64,000 bases of DNA from JACMQX01 sp044225675 (GCA_044225675.1 JBGAIH010000011.1:62001-126000), one strand, 5' to 3'. Counted from the first letter of the stretch, positions 48,946-58,159 are shown. The notes: a model not told the origin generated them from the sequence alone. Program-made: numbers and translations.

Positions 48946-49676
48946 GCCCGCCCGAGTCGCACGGCCAGCGCGCCCAGGCCATGATTCTGGCGGCCGGCCG
49001 CGGCGAGCGCATGCGGCCGCTGACCGACCACTGCCCCAAGCCGCTGCTGCCGGTGCGCGGCAAGCCGCTGATGCAGTGGCCGATGGAGGCCCTGGCGCGC
49101 GGCGGCTTCCGCCGGCTCGTGGTCAACACCGCCTGGCTCGGCGAGCAGATCCCGGCGCGCTGGGGCTCCCGGCCCCGGCTGGACGACGGCACGACGCTGT
49201 CCGTGGCGTATTCGCATGAAGGCCTGGACTTCGGCGGCGCGCTCGAGACGGCGGGCGGCATCGCCCGCGCACTGCCGCTGCTGGAGGATGTGTTCTGGGT
49301 CACGGCGGGCGACGTGTTCATGCCCGACTTCGAGTTCACGCAGGCGGCCTTCGAGCGGTTCGTGGCCAGCGGACGACTCGGCCACATCTGGCTGGTGCCG
49401 AATCCGCCCCACAATCCGCGCGGCGACTTCGGGCTCACGCCCGAGGGCCTGGCCCTGAACCAGGCCGACGTGCGCCACACGTTCTCGACGGTCGGGCTCT
49501 ACCGCAAGGCGCTGTTCGCCGGCCTGCCCGACGGAAACCCGCAGGGGCTCAAAGCCCCGCTCGCACCGCTGCTGCGCGCGGCCATGGACAATCGGCAGAT
49601 CGGGGCAACGATGTACGCCGGCGCCTGGACCGATGTGGGCACGCCCGAACGACTGGCACAACTGGACACACCATGA
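48942..49676 (+). CDS. murU: Sugar-1-phosphate nucleotidyltransferase, MurU-like
   Basis: 244 residues. The nucleotide-binding signature is AMILAAGRGERMRPLTDHCP followed by KPLLPVRGKPLMQW; further on are FWVTAGDVFMPDFEF and WTDVGTPERLAQLDTP. It is most like MurNAc-1-phosphate uridylyltransferase of peptidoglycan recycling. The usual partner kinase AmgK is not adjacent; instead the gene is coupled by ATGA overlaps to speD upstream and pepP downstream. The substrate assignment is therefore somewhat less certain. Confidence 0.82.
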   Translation: MSPPESHGQRAQAMILAAGRGERMRPLTDHCPKPLLPVRGKPLMQWPMEALARGGFRRLVVNTAWLGEQIPARWGSRPRLDDGTTLSVAYSHEGLDFGGALETAGGIARALPLLEDVFWVTAGDVFMPDFEFTQAAFERFVASGRLGHIWLVPNPPHNPRGDFGLTPEGLALNQADVRHTFSTVGLYRKALFAGLPDGNPQGLKAPLAPLLRAAMDNRQIGATMYAGAWTDVGTPERLAQLDTP

Positions 49677-51061
49677 CGAACACCTCCCTGTACGCCGAAC
49701 GCCGCGCCCGCGTGGCCGCGCAGCTCGGCAAGAACGGCATCGCCATCCTTCCCACGGCACCGGAGCGCCAGCGCAACCGCGACAGCGATTTCCTGTTCCG
49801 TCACGACAGCTACTTCTACTACCTCACCGGCTTCACCGAACCCAATGCCTGGCTGGTGCTGACGGGCGACGGACGCAGCACGCTGTTCTGCGCGCCCAAG
49901 GACCTGGAGCGCGAGATCTGGGACGGCCTGCGTCTGGGCCCGGAGGCGGCGCCGGCCACGCTGGGCGTGGACGCCGCGTACTCGGTGGACCAGATTGACG
50001 CGCAGATTCCGGCGCTGCTGGAGAACCGCGACACGGTGTGGTTCCCGTTCGCCACGCACAAAGGGCTGGAGTCGCGCATCGACGGCTGGCTCAACAAGGT
50101 GCGCGCGCGCGTGCGGTACGGCGCGCTGTGCCCGCAGCAGCAGAGCGACCTGTGCCTGATCCTCGACGAGATGCGCCTCATCAAGGATGCGCACGAGCAG
50201 GACATCATGCGCCGCGCCGGCGCGATCAGCGCGCGGGCTCACATCCGCGCGATGAAGCTGTCGGCCCGCATGCTGCGCGCCGGCCAGGACGTGCGGGAAT
50301 ACCACCTGGACGCCGAGCTGCTGCACGAGTTCCGCATGGGCGGCTCCCAGTACCCCGCCTACGGCTCGATCGTCGCGGCCGGCGCCAATGCCTGCATCCT
50401 GCACTACCGCGCCGACGCCGCACCGGTGCGCGACGGCGAACTGGTGCTGATCGACGCCGGCTGCGAGCTGGACGGCTACGCAAGCGACATCACCCGCACC
50501 TTTCCGGCCAACGGCCGCTTCACCGGGCCTCAGCGCGAGCTCTACGACCTCGTGCTGGCCAGCCAGGACGCGGCCGTGGCCGCCACGCGCGAAGGCGCGC
50601 GCTTCACCGACCCGCACGAGGCCACGGTCAAGGTGCTGGCCCAGGGCATGCTCGACACCGGCCTGCTGGACCGCAACAAGGTCGGCACGCTGGACGACGT
50701 GATCGCCAACCGCAGCTACTTCCAGTTCTACATGCACCGCACCGGCCATTGGCTGGGCATGGACGTGCACGACTGCGGCAACTACGTCGAGCCGGCGCAG
50801 GCCGGCGAGTTCAGCGAGCGGCGCGATGCGCTGTCGGGCGAGATCATCAAGGACCGGCCGGCACGCGTGCTGCGGCCCGGCATGGTCCTGACGATCGAGC
50901 CCGGCATTTACGTGCGGCCGGCCGAAGGCGTGCCCGAGAAGTTCCACAACATCGGCATCCGCATCGAGGATGACGCCATCGTCACCGCGACGGGCTGCGA
51001 GCTCATCACGCGCGGCGTGCCGGTCGAGGCCGACGAGATCGAGGCGCTGATGCGCGGCTGA
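49673..51061 (+). CDS. pepP: Xaa-Pro aminopeptidase (aminopeptidase P)
   Basis: 462 residues. It removes N-terminal residues preceding proline. The N-terminal creatinase-like domain (1-170) precedes the pita-bread domain, with metal ligands in LVLIDAGCELDGYASDITRT (two Asp), HRTGHWLGMDVHDCG (His), VLTIEPGIYV (Glu) and NIGIRIEDDAIV (Glu). All five positions are present. It starts by ATGA overlap and is convergent with the amine oxidase gene 28 bp away. Confidence 0.95.
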   Translation: MTNTSLYAERRARVAAQLGKNGIAILPTAPERQRNRDSDFLFRHDSYFYYLTGFTEPNAWLVLTGDGRSTLFCAPKDLEREIWDGLRLGPEAAPATLGVDAAYSVDQIDAQIPALLENRDTVWFPFATHKGLESRIDGWLNKVRARVRYGALCPQQQSDLCLILDEMRLIKDAHEQDIMRRAGAISARAHIRAMKLSARMLRAGQDVREYHLDAELLHEFRMGGSQYPAYGSIVAAGANACILHYRADAAPVRDGELVLIDAGCELDGYASDITRTFPANGRFTGPQRELYDLVLASQDAAVAATREGARFTDPHEATVKVLAQGMLDTGLLDRNKVGTLDDVIANRSYFQFYMHRTGHWLGMDVHDCGNYVEPAQAGEFSERRDALSGEIIKDRPARVLRPGMVLTIEPGIYVRPAEGVPEKFHNIGIRIEDDAIVTATGCELITRGVPVEADEIEALMRG

Positions 51062-51089
51062 GCCGGCCGGATCCGGTGCGGGCGCAGCG

Positions 51090-52712
51090 TCAGCCCAGGC
51101 GCGTGCCCGCGAGGTGGCCCAGGATGAAGGCCTCCTCGAAGATGGAGTAGCCCGCCCAGTCCGAATGCGCGAACTGCAGCGGCCCGGCCACGGGCGGCAG
51201 GCGCGGCGGCGGGCCTGGCACCGGAATGGCCATGGCATGGCCGTAGCGCGTGACCTCCACCCGCGTGGCCTTGCCTGCAAGGTCCGGATGCGGCTGCGCC
51301 AGCTCCGCCAGCGCGGCATCGCGCCAATGGGTCCAGGGCTGCTCCAGCAGTTGCCGCCGGCCATCCGGCAGATCACCGAGGGCGCGGTAGCAGGTCAGCA
51401 CGGTCGGACCCGGCCGGGGATCGAGGCTCTGGTGCATCGCGTCGACATAGCCCAGGGCCGCCGAGCCGAACACCACGTTGTCCCAGCTCGGCGCAGCGCC
51501 CGGCCGGTCGCGCAAGGGGGCGCGAAGGTGGATGTTGGTGACGACCCAGGGCGCATGGCGCACCCGAGAAGCCGCCTCCCGCAGGAAATCGGGCGCGCCT
51601 TCGACCACGCGCGCCGCCACATGCAGGGGCAGTGCGACGATGCAGTGCCGGGCCTGCCAGCGCTCGGTCGTGCCGGTGGCCACGTCGAAGGCCTCCACCT
51701 CCACGCCCTCGCGTGTGGCCGCGATCCGCGTGACGACGCGCGCCGCCTTCAGCCGCTCGCCCAGGGGGGCCGCGAGCCGGCGCGTCAGCCAGGCATTGCC
51801 CTCGGGCCAGGTCAGCAGGCCCTCGCGCTCGGCCGTGTCGCCGCCGGGTGCGGCAAAGCCATGGCGACTGGCGAAATAATGAAGGCCGGCCCAGGCCGAC
51901 ACGCCGGCCGCGCTGACGCCATAGTCGTCCCGGCAGCAGTAGTCGAGGTACCAGCGCAAGGCGGGGTCGTCCAAGCCCTGGCGGCCCAGCCAGGCCGCAA
52001 AGCTCGTCAAACGCAGCGCATCGTGCGCGGGACTGGCCGGCGCCCGCCAGGCGGGAATGGCAAAACGTGCCGCCTGCCGAGCCTCGTCCACCAGCGCGGC
52101 GAAGCGGCGGTACTGGGCCAGCGTCGAAGGCGCGGCATCATGCACCGGCAGCAGGCCCTCGTGCCACTCGCCGTCCTGGTACAGACGCTCCTGCGGGCTG
52201 TGGCACAGGTGGCGCTCGTCCCATTGCCAGCGGCCGGCCACGCGGCGACGCAGGCCCTGCTCCTCGAGAAAGTCCTGGACCTCGTGCGCGTCATCGCCCG
52301 GCACGGGCAGGTAGTGCGCGCCGAGGGGACAGGCCACGCCGGCGATCTGGCTGGCGCGGCTGTTGCCGCCAGCGGTGTCTTCCAGCTCCAGAAGGTGGAA
52401 GTCGTCGATTCCGCGCAAGCGCAGCGCGCGCGCCGCCGCCAGGCCCGCGACGCCACCGCCCGCGATGAGCACGTGAGTGCGCCGCACGGGCCCCGCTGCA
52501 GCAGACGCCGGGCGCCCGCCGGCCGTCGGCCCCGGCGCGAGACCCGGCGCGCCCGCCGGCCGCAGCCGATGGCCGCGTTCGTGCCCGATGCCGGCGAATC
52601 CGCCCGGCAGCTCTGTGGGGCGGCTGCAGCCGGCCAGCGTGCCACCGGCCGCTGCAACTGCGGCTGCGCTCGCCACAAGCTGGCGCCGCGTCAGTGCAGG
52701 ACCTTGCCCCAT
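51090..52712 (-). CDS. FAD-dependent amine oxidase-like protein with Tat/lipoprotein signal
   Basis: 540 residues from ATG 52712, which lies inside the end of the SpeE gene (about 20-bp overlap); this start restores the export signal. The N-terminus has a twin-arginine motif (LTRRQLVASAAAV) and a lipobox (GGTLAGCSRP), so it is probably a Tat-exported lipoprotein. The FAD-binding HVLIAGGGVAGLAAARALRL begins near residue 75, and NAD(P)-binding_8/amino-oxidase features follow (EDTAGGNSRASQ). The neighbourhood suggests a polyamine as substrate (inference). Confidence 0.82.
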   Translation of the reverse strand: MGQGPALTRRQLVASAAAVAAAGGTLAGCSRPTELPGGFAGIGHERGHRLRPAGAPGLAPGPTAGGRPASAAAGPVRRTHVLIAGGGVAGLAAARALRLRGIDDFHLLELEDTAGGNSRASQIAGVACPLGAHYLPVPGDDAHEVQDFLEEQGLRRRVAGRWQWDERHLCHSPQERLYQDGEWHEGLLPVHDAAPSTLAQYRRFAALVDEARQAARFAIPAWRAPASPAHDALRLTSFAAWLGRQGLDDPALRWYLDYCCRDDYGVSAAGVSAWAGLHYFASRHGFAAPGGDTAEREGLLTWPEGNAWLTRRLAAPLGERLKAARVVTRIAATREGVEVEAFDVATGTTERWQARHCIVALPLHVAARVVEGAPDFLREAASRVRHAPWVVTNIHLRAPLRDRPGAAPSWDNVVFGSAALGYVDAMHQSLDPRPGPTVLTCYRALGDLPDGRRQLLEQPWTHWRDAALAELAQPHPDLAGKATRVEVTRYGHAMAIPVPGPPPRLPPVAGPLQFAHSDWAGYSIFEEAFILGHLAGTRLG

Positions 52713-54220
52713 TCGCGCTCGTAGGTGGTGACCAGCACCTGGTTGGACAGGCGGTTGACCTCGGCCGGCACCCGCGCCATGTCGCGCGGAAACTCGAACA
52801 GCTGCGGCAGCGAGGACGGCGTGAGAAAGCGAAGGTCTGCCGGCAAGGCCTCCGGCAGGCGCCAGGGCCGGCGGCTGGCAATGACGAAGCCCCACTCGCC
52901 GAAGCTGGGCACATGGGCGTGATACGGCGTGGCGCGCAATCCGGTGGACTCGATGGTCGTGACCACCGTCCAGAAGCTCTGGCGCGCCACCAGTGGCGAG
53001 GTCGTCTGGACCACGGCATAGCCGCTGGCCGACAGGCGTTGCTCCAGCAGCGCATAGAACGAGGCGGTGTAGAGCTTTCCGATGGAGAAGTTCGTCGGGT
53101 CCGGAAAGTCCACGATGATCACGTCGAAGGTGTCGGTGCCCTGCTGGAGCCAGGTGAAGGCATCCGTGTTGATGATCGACAGCCGCGGCGAGCGCAGCGC
53201 GCCGCCGTTCAGCCGCGACAGCACCGCGTGTTCGGAGAACAGGCGCGTCATGTTCGGGTCCAGCTCCACCAGCGTGATGCTCTCGACATCCGGGTACCTG
53301 AGCACCTCGCGCACGGCCATGCCGTCGCCACCGCCCAGCACCGCCACCTTGCGCGGCGCGCCGTGCGCCGCCATGGCGGGGTGGACCAGGGCCTCGTGGT
53401 AGCGATACTCGTCGCGCTCGGCGAATTGAAGATTGCCGTTGAGGAACAGCCGGTGGCCCGAACGGCCGCTGGTGACGACGATGCGCTGGTAGGGTGAGGT
53501 GGCGGCAAAGACGACCGCGTCCTGGTAGAGCTTGTCCTCGGCCAGCGAGGTGATCTGCCCCGCGCCCGCAAAGCCCGCGCCAAGGGCGGCCAGCACCCCC
53601 ACGCAGGCGGCCGTGTGCGCAGCCAGATGCCGCAGCTCATGACGGAACAGCCACAGCGCCCACAGCGCCACCGCCGCATTCAGGAGGCCGAACAGCAGGC
53701 CCGTGCGCACGAGGCCCAGCTGCGGCACCAGCACCAGCGGGAACGCCACCGAGACGGCGAGCGCGCCCAGGTAGTCGAAGGTCAGGACCTGCGAGACCAG
53801 GTCCTTGAGCGCCACCTCGCGCTTGAGGATGCGCATGACCAGAGGAATCTCCAGTCCCACGAGCATGCCGACGAGGAGCACCATCCCGTAGAGGATCAGG
53901 CGAAAGCCTCCCGGGACCCAGGCGTTCGCGAGGAACAGCAGCGCCGGCATCAGCCCGCCGGCGAGGGCCACCAGCAGTTCGATGCGCAGGAAATGCGCCG
54001 GCAGCTGCCGCTCGAAGAACCGCGACAGCCAGGAGCCGACGCCCATCGCGAAAAGATAGGTCCCGATGATCGTGGAGAACTGCAGGACCGAATCGCCCAG
54101 CACGTAGCTGGCCAGCGCCCCCGCAGCCAGCTCGTAGACGAGGCCGCAGGCCGCGACCACGAACACCGACACCAGCAGCGCGACGTCCACCGGCCGCGGC
54201 GCGCGGGGACTGACTGTCAT
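52691..54220 (-). CDS. speE: Membrane-anchored spermidine synthase-like aminopropyltransferase
   Basis: 509 residues from ATG 54220 (MTVSPRAPRP). The first about 215 residues have seven or so hydrophobic segments (LVSVFVVAACGLVYELAAGA through TGLLFGLLNAAVALWALWLF). The catalytic domain at about 240-500 has KVAVLGGGDGMAVREVLRYP, TLVELDPNMTRLF and DVIIVDFPDPTNFSIGKLYT, the spermidine-synthase motifs. It would transfer aminopropyl groups from decarboxylated S-adenosylmethionine. It starts 11 bp after the DUF350 stop, so it is cotranscribed with DUF350 and DUF4178. Confidence 0.9.
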   Translation of the reverse strand: MTVSPRAPRPVDVALLVSVFVVAACGLVYELAAGALASYVLGDSVLQFSTIIGTYLFAMGVGSWLSRFFERQLPAHFLRIELLVALAGGLMPALLFLANAWVPGGFRLILYGMVLLVGMLVGLEIPLVMRILKREVALKDLVSQVLTFDYLGALAVSVAFPLVLVPQLGLVRTGLLFGLLNAAVALWALWLFRHELRHLAAHTAACVGVLAALGAGFAGAGQITSLAEDKLYQDAVVFAATSPYQRIVVTSGRSGHRLFLNGNLQFAERDEYRYHEALVHPAMAAHGAPRKVAVLGGGDGMAVREVLRYPDVESITLVELDPNMTRLFSEHAVLSRLNGGALRSPRLSIINTDAFTWLQQGTDTFDVIIVDFPDPTNFSIGKLYTASFYALLEQRLSASGYAVVQTTSPLVARQSFWTVVTTIESTGLRATPYHAHVPSFGEWGFVIASRRPWRLPEALPADLRFLTPSSLPQLFEFPRDMARVPAEVNRLSNQVLVTTYEREWGKVLH

Positions 54221-54230
54221 GCGACGGCCG

Positions 54231-54452
54231 CTAGCCGTGAATGGCTGCCGCCACGATGATGGAAATGCCCAGGCACATCGCCGCGACCACGAGGCCCAGC
54301 GCGACGTTCTGCTTCTCGACCAGCTCCTGCCACAGGTTGTAGGGCGTGATCTTGTCGATGACGACAAAGGCCAGCCAGAACACCACGACGCCGACCAGCG
54401 CGTACAGGATGGAGCCGAAGAAGGCCCCGGTTTTCAGCCACTCAAGTTCCAT
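54231..54452 (-). CDS. DUF350 family membrane protein (YjfL-like)
   Basis: 73 residues with two hydrophobic helices (FFGSILYALVGVVVFWLAFV and LGLVVAAMCLGISIIVAAAI) separated by a short loop, DKITPYNLWQEL. Such small proteins accompany DUF4178, SpeE and SPFH genes in many bacteria, in settings linked to envelope stress. The function is unknown. It lies 18 bp after DUF4178. Confidence 0.85.
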   Translation of the reverse strand: MELEWLKTGAFFGSILYALVGVVVFWLAFVVIDKITPYNLWQELVEKQNVALGLVVAAMCLGISIIVAAAIHG

Positions 54453-54470
54453 GATGACCTCCGTGAAATT

Positions 54471-55973
54471 TCATTTGTGCCCGCCCCCGCTGGAGCTGCC
54501 CCCGAAGGAGCCGCCCGAGCTGCGGTAGCTGGACGACGAACAGTCCTCGTATTGCGGGTCGCAGCGGGTGCAGCGGCCGAGCAGGAACAGCAGGACGAAG
54601 ATGAAGAAGATGATGACGATCGTCGTGAGGCAGCCGAGCGCGCTCGACGCGCTGACGGGCGCGGCGTCGTCGCGCTTGAGCAGCTCCTTCTTGGCGTCGA
54701 GGCCGAAGGCCTGGGCCACTGTGCCGCTGGCGACCGTGCTGCCGGAGGACCAGGTCACCTCGCGTGGCGACTCCTCCATCGACAGGAGGTTGCCCTTGGA
54801 CTCGAAGTCGCGATTGAAGGTGCGCTGGCCCCGCTCGACCTGCCAGTAGAACTCGCCCGCGACGTAGGTGGTCTCGGCCTGGTAGGCGTACTTGAGCGCG
54901 TAGCGGGTGCCCAGATAGGTGGCGCTCTGTCCGCCAGGTGCAAGCACCGGCGCGCCGGTGGTGGGCTTGACGACGCTCCAGCCCTCCTCGGAGTCGACCA
55001 GGAAGCTGAAGCCGCGCTTGCGGTTGTAGAGCAGGTATTCGTCCCAGCCGAAATGCTCGTCGGCGTCCTGCGGGTCGTGGCCCATGCGGTGCTGGAAGCC
55101 GACGACCTGCCAGTGCACGCCCAGCAGCTGGCCGACGCTGCCCAGCGGGATCAGCGGCTGGACCGGATCGCTCTGCAACGCGTGGGCCAGCTCGCCACCA
55201 AGACCCTGGGTGAGATCGATGATGCTGCTGCACGAGCCGCAGACGATGGATTTGCTGGCGCCCAGCGCCACGGACACGGGGGCGCCGCAGTTCGGGCAGC
55301 TGAACTGCCGGCCCTTGTCCTCGCGCGCCGACTCGTCCTTGAGGCCTTGCATCTCGAGCGCGTCGAGTACCACGGCGCTGCCGATGGACAGCTCCGGCGG
55401 TTGCCGGCCGTAGTCGATGCTCAGCACCTGGCCGTCGGCATTGCGCAGCTCCACCATCGCGAACGGAACGCCGAGCGTCGGCAGATGCGCCAGCTCGCCC
55501 TGGGCCGAGATGAGCGAGACGGTGGTGTTGGAGGCAACGGAAAACGGCTTGCCATTGATGGACGTCGTGCCGCCGACGCGGAAGTGTTCGGCCGCCGGCA
55601 CCTCGCGCTGCAGGTTCGTGGCGCGGGAGAAGACGTAGGCGCCGTTGTCTTCCGCCAGGCTGGCGGTGGAGCCGTCGTCCATCAGCGCCTGCCATTCGGT
55701 CCAGGTGCCTCCGTCATATTTGTATTGCAGCCGTCCGACCAGCGTGAAGGCCTTGCCCTCGAAGCGGCCGCTGGCCATGAGCTGCAGCGGGCTGTGGTCG
55801 TCGAACAGCTCTGCCATCTTGCCGATGCGCGCCAGGGTCTCGCCCTTGCGCACGACCGTGCTCTGGCAGAAGCCGCAGACGGCGAAGGCCGACTGCGCGC
55901 TGCGGAATTCGACGGGCGCACCGCAGCCCGGGCACGGAGCCCGGTAGGCACGTTGGGTGGAAGTGTCAGCCAT
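54471..55973 (-). CDS. DUF4178 domain protein with zinc ribbons and membrane segment
   Basis: 500 residues. Two zinc ribbons are visible: APCPGCGAPVEF with CGFCQS (residues 13-37), and FSCPNCGAPVSV with CGSCSSI (about 225-250). Each precedes a DUF4178 unit (GRLQYKYDGGTWTEWQALMD; VVGFQHRMGHDPQDADEHFG with WDEYLLYNRKRG). One membrane helix (LTTIVIIFFIFVLLFLLG) near residue 450 and a Ser/Gly/Cys-rich tail end the protein. It likely works with the SPFH, DUF350 and SpeE proteins in a membrane process; no enzyme activity is known. Confidence 0.87.
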   Translation of the reverse strand: MADTSTQRAYRAPCPGCGAPVEFRSAQSAFAVCGFCQSTVVRKGETLARIGKMAELFDDHSPLQLMASGRFEGKAFTLVGRLQYKYDGGTWTEWQALMDDGSTASLAEDNGAYVFSRATNLQREVPAAEHFRVGGTTSINGKPFSVASNTTVSLISAQGELAHLPTLGVPFAMVELRNADGQVLSIDYGRQPPELSIGSAVVLDALEMQGLKDESAREDKGRQFSCPNCGAPVSVALGASKSIVCGSCSSIIDLTQGLGGELAHALQSDPVQPLIPLGSVGQLLGVHWQVVGFQHRMGHDPQDADEHFGWDEYLLYNRKRGFSFLVDSEEGWSVVKPTTGAPVLAPGGQSATYLGTRYALKYAYQAETTYVAGEFYWQVERGQRTFNRDFESKGNLLSMEESPREVTWSSGSTVASGTVAQAFGLDAKKELLKRDDAAPVSASSALGCLTTIVIIFFIFVLLFLLGRCTRCDPQYEDCSSSSYRSSGGSFGGSSSGGGHK

Positions 55974-56067
55974 GCTCAGGACGCGTCATGCACGGCATCG
56001 GCCGCGCCGGCCGGGCAGCCCTGCCACCCGCCGCCCCGGCACCGTGCCGGGGAAGACGCATGCAGCG

Positions 56068-57120
56068 TCAGACCAGTTTCTTGAGCAGCTCGGCCTTCTT
56101 CGCGTCGAACTCCTCGGCGGTCAGAATGCCCTTGGCCTTGAGCTCGCCGAGCTTCTCCAGGGTGGTCATGACGTCCGCGGCACTGACCACGGCCACGGCC
56201 GCCGCAGCAGGCGCTGCCGGCGCTGCGGCAGGCTGTTGGGCCGCGCCCAGGCCCTGCTGCAGGTTCTGCGCAAGCACCTGGCCCAGGGCCACGCCGGCGC
56301 CCAGGCCCATCGCGTCGCCCACCACGCCGCCGCCCTGTGCCGCGCCTTCGGCAAACTTGGGGATGGCCTGCGCCGTCTGGTACTGCATGAACTTGCCCAT
56401 GTCGTTGCCGACCATGCCCATGCCGATCTTCTGGTCGAGGATCTTCTGCAGTTCCTCGGGCAGCGAGATGTTCTGGACCGTGAGGCCCTCGACCTTGAGG
56501 CCGATCTTCTCGAACTCGGGCACCAGCTGGGCCGTGAGCGCCTGCGCAAAAGCCATCTGATTGGCGGCGAGGTCCAGGAAGGGGATGCCACTGGCCGCCA
56601 CCGCATTCGAGATGTTCTGCAGGACCAGGCCGCGCAGCTGGCCGTCCAGCTCGGCCACGGTGTACACGTCGCGCGTGCCGGAGATCTGCGTGTGGAACAG
56701 CTTCGGGTCGGCCACACGGAAGGCATAGTTGCCGAAGGCGCGCAGGCGCACGGCGCCGAAGTCCTTGTCGCGGATCGTGATGGGCTGGGGGGTGCCCCAC
56801 TTCTGGTCCACCTGCTGGCGCGTGCTGAAGAAGTAGACGTCGCTCTTGAAGGGGGACTCGAACAGCTTGTCCCAGTTCTTGAGGTAGGTGAGCACCGGAA
56901 TGGTCTGGGTGGTCAGCTTGTACATGCCCGGTCCGAAGACATCGGCAATCTTGCCCTCGTTGACGAAGACCGCCATCTGCGATTCCCGCACTGTGAGCGA
57001 GGCGCCGTACTGGATTTCCATGTCGGCCATCGGAAAGCGCCATGCCAGCGTGCCGTCGGAGTCCTCCGTCCACTGGATGATGTCGATGAACTGCTTCTTG
57101 ATGAAGTCCATGAGAGCCAT
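56068..57120 (-). CDS. SPFH-domain protein with C-terminal SHOCT module
   Basis: 350 residues. The N-terminal SPFH/virion-core-like domain (residues 1-250) begins MALMDFIKKQFIDIIQWTED and includes RESQMAVFVNEGKIADVFGP and LKVEGLTVQNISLPEELQKI. A Gly/Gln/Ala-rich linker leads to a SHOCT bihelix (LEKLGELKAKGILTAEEFDA, KKAELLKKLV), usually an oligomerisation module. No signal peptide is seen. It is the first gene of the minus-strand group with DUF4178, 94 bp upstream of it. Confidence 0.9.
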   Translation of the reverse strand: MALMDFIKKQFIDIIQWTEDSDGTLAWRFPMADMEIQYGASLTVRESQMAVFVNEGKIADVFGPGMYKLTTQTIPVLTYLKNWDKLFESPFKSDVYFFSTRQQVDQKWGTPQPITIRDKDFGAVRLRAFGNYAFRVADPKLFHTQISGTRDVYTVAELDGQLRGLVLQNISNAVAASGIPFLDLAANQMAFAQALTAQLVPEFEKIGLKVEGLTVQNISLPEELQKILDQKIGMGMVGNDMGKFMQYQTAQAIPKFAEGAAQGGGVVGDAMGLGAGVALGQVLAQNLQQGLGAAQQPAAAPAAPAAAAVAVVSAADVMTTLEKLGELKAKGILTAEEFDAKKAELLKKLV

Positions 57121-57248
57121 GCGGGGCCTCCTCTTGCGTGTTGGATAGGTCGAAAGATCATACCCGCGCGCGTCCGCCGCACATGGTCGCTCGGCGCGCG
57201 CCGCAGCCGGCGGAGAGTGCCCCGGCGCGCAGCCTGAATAGCCTCTAT

Positions 57249-57272
57249 CAATTGCTTAGGCAAAAGCAATTG
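57249..57272 (+). promoter_or_regulatory. Inverted repeat upstream of rubrerythrin, likely stress operator
   Basis: CAATTGCTT (57249-57257) and AAGCAATTG (57264-57272) are perfect 9-bp arms around a 6-bp spacer, 76-99 bp before the rubrerythrin ATG in an AT-rich gap. A peroxide or iron regulator site is plausible, but I cannot name the protein. Confidence 0.5.
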
Positions 57273-57347
57273 GACCGGACTATTGATAATCTCTACCATT
57301 GCTCCCATGTCGATTGAGCAGATCAATCAAACAACCAGGAGCCCCCG

Positions 57348-57836
57348 ATGAGCCAGCAGAAACGACCCGACATCAAGACCTTCGCCAACCTCGAAGCGGC
57401 CTTCGCCGGCGAGTCGATGGCCCACATCAAGTACCGCTACTTCGCCAAGCTGGCGCGCGAGGCGGGCGACGAGGAAACCGCACGCACCTTCGAGGAAACG
57501 GCCAACCAGGAAGTTGCCCATGCATTCGGCCACCTGGACCTGCTGTATCCCAAGGCCAGCATGACCCCTGCGCGCGCGTTGCAGATCGCCATCGAGGGCG
57601 AGACGTATGAATACACCGAGATGTATCCGGGCTTCCGCAGGACGGCCGAAGCCGAGGGGCAGGCGGCTGCGGTGGCGGAGATGGACGAGCAGATCGAGGA
57701 GTCGCGCGCCCACGCCGCGCAGTTCCGCGCCACGCTGGAAAAGGCGCAGAAGCGCTTTGCCGCGCTGGCCCACGTGGAAGAGCGCCATGCCAGCCACTAC
57801 CAGGCACAGCTGGAGAAACTGACCGCCGCCGCCTGA
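57348..57836 (+). CDS. Rubrerythrin (di-iron peroxidase domain)
   Basis: 162 residues from ATG 57348. The ferritin-like di-iron site is built from FAGESMAHIKYRYFAKLA (Glu and ExxH-like) and FEETANQEVAHAFGHLDLLY, plus the later EYTEMYPGF and VEERHASHYQ. Rubrerythrins usually carry a C-terminal rubredoxin domain; here that domain is missing and a separate rubredoxin gene follows 56 bp downstream. It would reduce peroxide with electrons from that rubredoxin. Confidence 0.9.
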   Translation: MSQQKRPDIKTFANLEAAFAGESMAHIKYRYFAKLAREAGDEETARTFEETANQEVAHAFGHLDLLYPKASMTPARALQIAIEGETYEYTEMYPGFRRTAEAEGQAAAVAEMDEQIEESRAHAAQFRATLEKAQKRFAALAHVEERHASHYQAQLEKLTAAA

Positions 57837-57892
57837 TGCACCGCGCCGGCCCCTGTGCCGGGCCGACCGAACAGAACCCTGAGGACCTCCCC

Positions 57893-58057
57893 ATGAAAAC
57901 CTATCTCTGCATCGTTTGCGGCTTCGTGTACGACGAAGCCGCCGGCCGCCCCGAAGACGGCATCGCCCCTGGAACGCTCTGGGCCGACGTGCCTGCCGGC
58001 TGGGCCTGCCCCGAATGCGGCGTCGCCAAGGCCGATTTCGAAGTCGTCGAATTCTGA
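57893..58057 (+). CDS. Rubredoxin
   Basis: 54 residues, full length. The iron site is the two Cys pairs in YLCIVCGFVYDEAAGRPEDG and ACPECGVAKADFEVVEF. It is an electron carrier, almost certainly for the rubrerythrin encoded just upstream, in the same operon. Confidence 0.95.
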   Translation: MKTYLCIVCGFVYDEAAGRPEDGIAPGTLWADVPAGWACPECGVAKADFEVVEF

Positions 58058-58067
58058 AGTTCCGAGC

Positions 58068-58098
58068 CGACCCGGCCCTGCCGTCTGCGGCCGGGTCG
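58068..58098 (+). terminator. Hairpin after rubredoxin
   Basis: CGACCCGGCC (58068-58077) pairs with GGCCGGGTCG (58089-58098) over an 11-base loop, 11 bp after the rubredoxin stop. There is no T-run, so it may be a weak or Rho-assisted terminator shared by two convergent units. Confidence 0.5.
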
Positions 58099-58159
58099 GG
58101 CGTGTCACCTTGCCGCAGCAGGGTGTGCGACACCAGCACAGGCCGTCGCCTGAAGACCG

